Source of the DNA: Bacillus sp. ISL-55
Lineage (GTDB): Bacteria; Bacillota; Bacilli; Bacillales; Cytobacillaceae
DNA: 64,000 nucleotides
Direction: 5' to 3'
NCBI RefSeq assembly: GCF_018613155.1
Contig: NZ_JAGGQU010000008.1
Span: 82,175 to 146,174, forward strand
Shown: positions 59,552 to 64,000 of the stretch, in pieces
How the letters are laid out: each line of letters opens with the position of its first letter
Numbering within the stretch: the stretch's first letter is position 1
Translations under genes and position numbers: made by a program
The notes under the pieces: model-generated
What the model was told of the DNA's origin: nothing
What the model saw: only the letters and a program-made list of their open reading frames with translations
Databases searched by the model: none

Positions 59552-61471
59552 ATGGATAAAATACGCTATAACAGAAAAATTTATCTTGAAGACAAGCCGA
59601 GGGCACAAGCCCGGAATGAAGTGCTGGCCGCGTTCGACCTGCCTCAGGAAAAAGAGTGGATCCCGGCTGACGGCGCCCTGGGCCGAATTACTGCTGAACC
59701 TGTCTTCGCCAATGTTTCAATGCCCTTTTACCATGCATCCGCGATGGACGGGATTGCCGTGAACGCCGAGGATACTTATGAAGCACATGAACAGCGTCCG
59801 CTTCATTTGAAAATGGGTGTGCAATTCGAATACGTTGATACAGGGAATGCGATCCCGGCTCAATATAATGCGGTGATTATGGTAGAGAACATCCAGGTCA
59901 TTGATGATGAGACGATTGAAATCATCGAGCCGGCCACACCATGGCAGCATATCCGCCCGATTGGCGAGGATATCGTCCAGGAGGAAATGCTGTTCACCCA
60001 GGGACATCGCTTGCGTCCTGCGGATCTTGGGGCGCTCCTTGCAGCCCAGGTTACCGAGGTAGCAGTCGTCAAAAAGCCGCTGGTGACCATCATCCCGACG
60101 GGAAATGAGCTTGTCAGCGCAGACGCATCGCTGTCATCAGGCCGGATCATTGAATTCAATGGAACAGTTTTTAGCAACTATGTAGAAGATTGGGGCGGCA
60201 ACCCGTATTTGCACCCAATCGTGAAGGATGAGCCGGAAAAAATCAGGGAAGCACTCCTGAATGCGGTTGAGACATCGGATATCGTCGTCATCAATGCCGG
60301 ATCATCCGCTGGATCAAAGGATTATACAGTCCATATTCTTGAGGAGCTTGGCACTGTTTTTACCCATGGTGTCGCCACAAGGCCGGGTAAGCCTGTCATC
60401 CTTGGGAAAATTAAAGATAAGGTAGTGGTTGGTGTACCGGGCTATCCAGTTTCCGCGTACATGGCACTTGAGTGGTTTGTCAGGCCGCTCGTTTGTAAAT
60501 ATCTAGGTGTACCAGAACCAGAAAGGCCGAGGCTTAAGGTAAAGCTTGGCCGCAGGATTGTCTCCACGATGGGGGCGGAGGACTTTGTCCGAATGAATAT
60601 CGGCTATGTGGATGGACAATTTGTCGCCAATCCGCTGACACGTGCGGCGGGCGTCACGATGTCGCTAGTACGTGCGGACGGCTTGCTCGTCGTACCGCCT
60701 GAGGAGCTAGGGTATGAACAAGGAGACATTGTCGAGGTCGAGCTATACAGTCCTGTCGAAGAGATCAAGAATGCGATCGTCTTCAGCGGCAGCCATGACC
60801 TGACGATTGACCTGCTGTCCTCCCAGCTAAAGAAGCAGCGGACCGACATGAAAATTGTTTCTTCCCATGTTGGCAGCATGGCCGGTTTAATGGCAATCAG
60901 AAAAGGGGAAGCCCATGTAGCGGGCATTCATTTGCTAGACCCGGAGACAAAAGAATATAATGTTACCTACGTAAGGAAATTCCTTGCCGGGCAAGACGCA
61001 GTCCTTTATCCATTTTTAAAAAGAACCCAGGGGTGGCTGCTTCCAAAAGGCAATCCACTTGGTATTGAGAGCGTAAGTGACATTGCCGAAAAGGGTGCAG
61101 ATTATGCCAACAGGCAAAAGGGCGCCGGCACTCGCATATTGTTCGATTTATTGTTAAAAGAAGCCGGTTTAAGTGCAGACGATGTGAACGGCTATGACCG
61201 TGAAATGTTCTCACACTTGAGCGTCGCCGCAGAGGTGAAGGGAAATGATAACGCAGCAGGACTCGGAATCTTCCCGGCAGCCAGGGCAATGGGCCTTGAC
61301 TTCATCCCGGTCTCTGATGAAAACTACGATTTACTGATGACAAAGGCATTTTTCGAAAGCGAAAAGGGTATCTGGTTAAGGACCGTAATCCAATCTGAAG
61401 CCTTCAAAGCCGAAGTCGCCAAAATCGGCGGCTACGCAGTCGTCGAGAATCCAGAGCCGGTTTACATTTAA
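59552..61471 (+). CDS. MoeA-like protein fused to a periplasmic-binding-protein-like domain
   Basis: A 639-residue protein. Residues 1-400 are a MoeA homologue (MPFYHASAMDGIAV, IPTGNELVSADA, INAGSSAGSKDYTVHI, GVPGYPVSAYMALEWF). Residues about 410-639 are a LysR/PBP-like substrate-binding domain (FSGSHDLTIDLLSSQLKKQ, GSMAGLMAIRKGEAHVAGIH, KGAGTRILFDLLLKEAG). No signal peptide or helix-turn-helix is present. Firmicutes often have this fused second copy next to true MoeA; its role (molybdate or tungstate handling, or regulation) is not settled. It starts 13 bp after moeA. Confidence 0.9.
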   Translation: MDKIRYNRKIYLEDKPRAQARNEVLAAFDLPQEKEWIPADGALGRITAEPVFANVSMPFYHASAMDGIAVNAEDTYEAHEQRPLHLKMGVQFEYVDTGNAIPAQYNAVIMVENIQVIDDETIEIIEPATPWQHIRPIGEDIVQEEMLFTQGHRLRPADLGALLAAQVTEVAVVKKPLVTIIPTGNELVSADASLSSGRIIEFNGTVFSNYVEDWGGNPYLHPIVKDEPEKIREALLNAVETSDIVVINAGSSAGSKDYTVHILEELGTVFTHGVATRPGKPVILGKIKDKVVVGVPGYPVSAYMALEWFVRPLVCKYLGVPEPERPRLKVKLGRRIVSTMGAEDFVRMNIGYVDGQFVANPLTRAAGVTMSLVRADGLLVVPPEELGYEQGDIVEVELYSPVEEIKNAIVFSGSHDLTIDLLSSQLKKQRTDMKIVSSHVGSMAGLMAIRKGEAHVAGIHLLDPETKEYNVTYVRKFLAGQDAVLYPFLKRTQGWLLPKGNPLGIESVSDIAEKGADYANRQKGAGTRILFDLLLKEAGLSADDVNGYDREMFSHLSVAAEVKGNDNAAGLGIFPAARAMGLDFIPVSDENYDLLMTKAFFESEKGIWLRTVIQSEAFKAEVAKIGGYAVVENPEPVYI

Positions 61472-61487
61472 GATATATAGGCTTTAA

Positions 61488-61735
61488 CGGACAAACCGGA
61501 GGCAGAATCCGAGGGAAGTGTCCGATAGAGGGGCTCTAACGGACAAACGGGCGAGAGAAACCGGAGAAAATGTCCGATAGAAGGGCTCTAACGGACAAAC
61601 AGGCGAGAGAAACCAGAGAAAGTGTCCGATAGAGGGGCTCTAACGGACAAACAGGCGAGAGAAACCGGAGAAAGTGTCCGATAGAAGGGCTCTAACGGAC
61701 AAACCGGCACAGAACCTGGAGAAAAGTGTCCAATA
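61488..61735. repeat. array G: 52-bp tandem repeat, about 4.8 copies
   Basis: CGGACAAAC starts at 61488, 61540, 61592, 61644 and 61696, exactly 52 bp apart, with TGTCCG arms 31 bases on and the linker ATAGAAGGGCTCTAA. It is the same family as array F (49653-49927) but carries a different centre (GGCGAGAGAAACCGGAG). It fills the 307-bp gap between the MoeA fusion gene and moaE. Confidence 0.92.
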
Positions 61736-61778
61736 AAAATTAAATCCTGATCCGGATCAGTTTATTGAGGTGATTTTG

Positions 61779-62243
61779 ATGAATTATGAAATAGCGAAAG
61801 ATCCAATCAACGTTCAATCTGTCATTGATAAAGTGGTCCAGCGTGAAGCGGGGGCAATCACAACTTTCATTGGCACTGTCCGTGAATTGACAAAAGGCAA
61901 AAAAACGCTTTACCTTGTATATGAAGCATACGAACCGATGGCTGTGAAAAAGCTGGAGCAAATCGGCACGGAAATCCAGGAGCGCTGGAATGGTGCTGAG
62001 GTTGCGATTACACACCGCGTCGGCAAACTTGATATCACGGATATCGCCGTGGTCATTGCTGTATCCACGCCACACCGCAACGATGCATATGAAGCGAATC
62101 GCTATGCAATCGAGCGGATTAAGGAAATCGTTCCAATCTGGAAAAAAGAGCATTGGGAAGATGGCGAAGAATGGATCGGCAATCAACTAGAAACTGTCCC
62201 ATATCCGACAGGGAAACCGGAGGAGAAGGATCTCAATGAATAA
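61779..62243 (+). CDS. moaE: MoaE: molybdopterin synthase large subunit
   Basis: A 154-residue catalytic subunit that converts precursor Z (cPMP) to molybdopterin with MoaD. Marks: EAGAITTFIGTVRELTKGK (active-site loop), LVYEAYEPMAVKKLEQI, VAITHRVGKLDITDIAVVIA and VPIWKKEHWEDGEEWI with the conserved Lys residues. ATG at 61779 follows GAGGTGA; GTG at 61770 overlaps that site. The moaD start overlaps its end by 8 bp. Confidence 0.94.
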   Translation: MNYEIAKDPINVQSVIDKVVQREAGAITTFIGTVRELTKGKKTLYLVYEAYEPMAVKKLEQIGTEIQERWNGAEVAITHRVGKLDITDIAVVIAVSTPHRNDAYEANRYAIERIKEIVPIWKKEHWEDGEEWIGNQLETVPYPTGKPEEKDLNE

Positions 62244-62469
62244 AATATTATTCTTTGCTCATCTGCGAGACGAAGCAGGCCATGAATCAGTCGAAATAGA
62301 AGCAGTTGGCAAAACAGTTGCTCAGTTAAAAGAAATGGTTGCTGAAAAGTATGGTGTTCAAAAGCTCGATACTTCAATGACAGCGATCAATGAAGAATTT
62401 TCATCGAATGAAGAGGTTATTAAAGAAGGAGATACAATTGCCTTCATTCCGCCTGTATCTGGCGGTTGA
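62236..62469 (+). CDS. moaD: MoaD: molybdopterin synthase sulfur carrier
   Basis: A 77-residue ubiquitin-like protein ending in PPVSGG, the double glycine that is adenylylated by MoeB and thiocarboxylated. The beta-grasp pattern (ILFFAHLRDEAGHESVEIEA, TIAFIPPVSGG) is typical. Translationally coupled to moaE. Confidence 0.94.
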   Translation: MNKILFFAHLRDEAGHESVEIEAVGKTVAQLKEMVAEKYGVQKLDTSMTAINEEFSSNEEVIKEGDTIAFIPPVSGG

Positions 62470-62488
62470 TCAGTCATAGCATATTACA

Positions 62489-62538
62489 GCGCCCCGTTCC
62501 GTTGACTTAATGGTCGACGGAATCAGGGCGTTTGTTTT
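62489..62538 (+). terminator. imperfect hairpin terminator between moaD and moeB
   Basis: CGCCC (62490-62494) pairs with GGGCG (62526-62530), and CCGTTGAC with GTCGACGG around TTAATG, followed by TTTGTTTT. Likely partial termination inside the cluster. Confidence 0.65.
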
Positions 62539-62556
62539 ACAAGGAGGGTTACACCT

Positions 62557-63576
62557 ATGTCAGAAAGATATTCACGCCAGACTTTGTTTCCTCCAATTGG
62601 CAAGGCCGGGCAGGAGAAAATCGGCAGCAAGCATGTACTGATGATTGGTGCCGGAGCACTTGGTTCCGGGAATGCTGAGCTGCTGGTCAGGGCAGGTGTT
62701 GGCCGATTGACGATCGTGGACCGTGATTATGTTGAAGCGAGTAATTTGCAGCGGCAGCAATTATATACAGAGGAAGATGTTGCCGAGAAGCTTCCGAAGG
62801 CCGCTGCGGCGGAAAAAAGGCTCAGAGCGATCAACTCTGATGTTGAAATCAGTGCCCATATCGCCGACGCTACTCCAGAAAAATTGGCACAGCTAGTCGA
62901 TGGAGTCGATCTCATCATCGATGCAACGGATAACTTTGAAACACGGATGGCGATTAATGATATTTCGCAAAAAAATAACATTCCTTGGATCTATGGTGCC
63001 TGTGTTGGCAGCTTTGGGATGAGTTTTTCGATCATTCCTGGTCAAACTCCATGTCTGAACTGCCTGTTAAAAACTGTTCCTCTTCAGGGGATGACTTGTG
63101 ATACGGGAGGCATTATCGGTCCTGCTGTGCAGATGGTCATTGCTCATCAGGGAGCGGAAGCACTGAAAATCCTCGTAGAAGACTGGGATGCGGTGCGAAC
63201 CTCATTCGTCAGCTTCGATCTGTGGCGGAACCAGTACAGCAGCATGAAAATGTCCAAGGCAAAGGATCCTGGATGCCTGAGCTGTGGTGAACATCCTGAA
63301 TACCCTTATTTAGACGGTGAGAACATGACCAAGACGACCGTCCTATGCGGCAGGGATACCGTTCAAATCAGGCCGCCGAAACAGCAGCAGCTTAACCTGC
63401 AGGAAACAGCTGAAAAAATGAGGGATTTAGGCTATCAGGTTAAAGGGAACCCATATTTAGTATCCGTTGATATGGTTGACAACAGGATGGTCATTTTCCA
63501 GGATGGACGCGCCCTTATACACGGAACAAAGGACTTGGCCCAGGCACGAAGCATCTATCAGAGGTTTTTTGGTTAA
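62557..63576 (+). CDS. moeB: MoeB: molybdopterin-synthase adenylyltransferase (ThiF-like)
   Basis: A 339-residue E1-like enzyme activating the MoaD C-terminus. The ATP site is MIGAGALGSGNAELLVRAGV (about 29-48), catalytic Arg/Asp residues lie in RDYVEASNLQRQQLY, and DATDNFETR follows. Zinc cysteines are CLNCLL (about 168) and CLSCGE (about 245). An extra C-terminal domain of about 80 residues gives the 339-residue length of Bacillus MoeB. ThiF is the alternative, but no thiS, thiG or thiO is near and moaD precedes it. Confidence 0.88.
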   Translation: MSERYSRQTLFPPIGKAGQEKIGSKHVLMIGAGALGSGNAELLVRAGVGRLTIVDRDYVEASNLQRQQLYTEEDVAEKLPKAAAAEKRLRAINSDVEISAHIADATPEKLAQLVDGVDLIIDATDNFETRMAINDISQKNNIPWIYGACVGSFGMSFSIIPGQTPCLNCLLKTVPLQGMTCDTGGIIGPAVQMVIAHQGAEALKILVEDWDAVRTSFVSFDLWRNQYSSMKMSKAKDPGCLSCGEHPEYPYLDGENMTKTTVLCGRDTVQIRPPKQQQLNLQETAEKMRDLGYQVKGNPYLVSVDMVDNRMVIFQDGRALIHGTKDLAQARSIYQRFFG

Positions 63577-63591
63577 TTGTAATAAACGCGC

Positions 63592-63622
63592 AAACCCCCT
63601 GCCAAATCAGCAGGGGGTTTCT
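63592..63622. terminator. rho-independent terminator closing the molybdenum-cofactor cluster
   Basis: Perfect 11-base arms AAACCCCCTGC (63592-63602) and GCAGGGGGTTT (63610-63620). Confidence 0.8.
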
Positions 63623-63670
63623 ATATAAACGACCTCTATGGATCGGTTATGACTGTGCATTCAAAGTAGA

Positions 63671-63997
63671 TTACTTTTCGTCAGATGCAACTAGCACAAG
63701 ACGGCCTTTATCCAGCTCCATTTCATACTTCTCAGCCTCTTGTTTTGAAAGACCAAGAGATTCAAACTTATTGCGAAGCTCGTCTCCGCGGGATTTGAAC
63801 ATATTTCCGATGGAGTCAAAGAAGCCTTGCTCCTTGAATCCCATGCCACCTGTTTCAGTAGCCTTAGTCAAGTCCTCACTGCGCTTTTCATCATGTGCGA
63901 ATATATAAATGTTTTCTTTACCAAATCTGGCAGCTTCAAAAGAGCTGATCTTTTCTGTAGCTTGTACTCCGTTTTCAACTACTTCTACTTTCAACAT
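63671..63997 (-). CDS. YflT-family general stress protein
   Basis: A 108-residue protein with the YflT domain (PF11181-type): SFEAARFGKENIYIFAHDEK, a central linker (SIGNMFKSRGDELRNKFESL) and GLSKQEAEKYEMELDKGRLVLV. Members are SigB-controlled general stress proteins in Bacillus; function unknown. The ATG at 63997 fits the family's usual first residues, but the ribosome site lies beyond the window edge, so the start is not fully secured. Confidence 0.82.
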   Translation of the reverse strand: MLKVEVVENGVQATEKISSFEAARFGKENIYIFAHDEKRSEDLTKATETGGMGFKEQGFFDSIGNMFKSRGDELRNKFESLGLSKQEAEKYEMELDKGRLVLVASDEK

Positions 63998-64000
63998 AGT

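Overview
The window looks like chromosome of a low-to-middle GC member of the Bacillaceae, probably a facultatively anaerobic denitrifier of the Mesobacillus/Bacillus type. This rests on strong AGGAGG-type ribosome sites, lipoproteins with Gram-positive lipoboxes, bacillithiol biosynthesis (BshB2-YojF), a YflT stress protein, DUF2512/YndM, NiaP and PdxK that read like Bacillus subtilis proteins, and a Gram-positive nos operon. The genus is a guess. No phage, insertion sequence, tRNA, rRNA or CRISPR array was seen.

Layout. 1-6.7 kb: VOC protein, two alpha/beta hydrolases, an ECF sigma/anti-sigma pair, a DHFR-like reductase, a small HAD protein and a SWIM zinc-finger protein. 6.9-9.8 kb: a two-component system with a large extracytoplasmic sensor. 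9.9-15 kb: membrane proteins, niacin transporter NiaP, a secreted metalloprotease. 15-18.4 kb: maltose phosphorylase and beta-phosphoglucomutase. 18.6-24.6 kb: a membrane protein, two flavoenzymes (one with a Rieske domain), UDP-glucose dehydrogenase, YbaK. 24.9-31.8 kb (minus): an eight-gene nitrous oxide reductase operon, nosC-nosZ-nosB-nosD-nosY-nosF plus two lipoproteins, preceded by an Fnr-type class II promoter. 32-36 kb: twin-P-loop ATPase, glycine-rich protein, YjiH transporter, GNAT remnant and GNAT gene. 36-42.1 kb (minus): alpha-glucoside ABC importer, LacI regulator and GH13 alpha-glucosidase. 42.5-51 kb: HAD phosphatase, PQQ-type sugar dehydrogenase, a TetR-controlled ABC exporter, bshB2-yojF, pdxK. 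51.4-63.6 kb: fdhD, a membrane-bound formate dehydrogenase (three subunits), fdhE and a molybdenum-cofactor set (mobA, moeA, moeA-PBP fusion, moaE, moaD, moeB). The window ends in a YflT-family gene.

The most important reading is that the catalytic formate dehydrogenase subunit is one 994-residue gene with an in-frame UGA at codon 191. It is followed by a bacterial SECIS hairpin with the bulged U and GGUC loop. It should be decoded as selenocysteine and not be called a frameshift or two genes.

The most unusual signal is a set of eight intergenic short tandem-repeat arrays, each just downstream of a plus-strand gene. Four unrelated sequences share an exact 52-bp period, with inverted GACA/TGTC-type arms inside each unit. 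Two others have a period of 20-21 bp and two are looser (21-24 bp). The 52- and 21-bp periods are near whole multiples of the DNA helical repeat. A further structured repeat of about 120 bp lies at 48995-49119.

Functionally, formate oxidation (electron input) and N2O reduction (electron output) are both present, with much of the molybdenum-cofactor pathway beside the dehydrogenase. The maltose phosphorylase pair and the sugar importer/alpha-glucosidase cluster lie about 20 kb apart but share LacI/CcpA-type operator sequences, so they probably form one split alpha-glucoside regulon.
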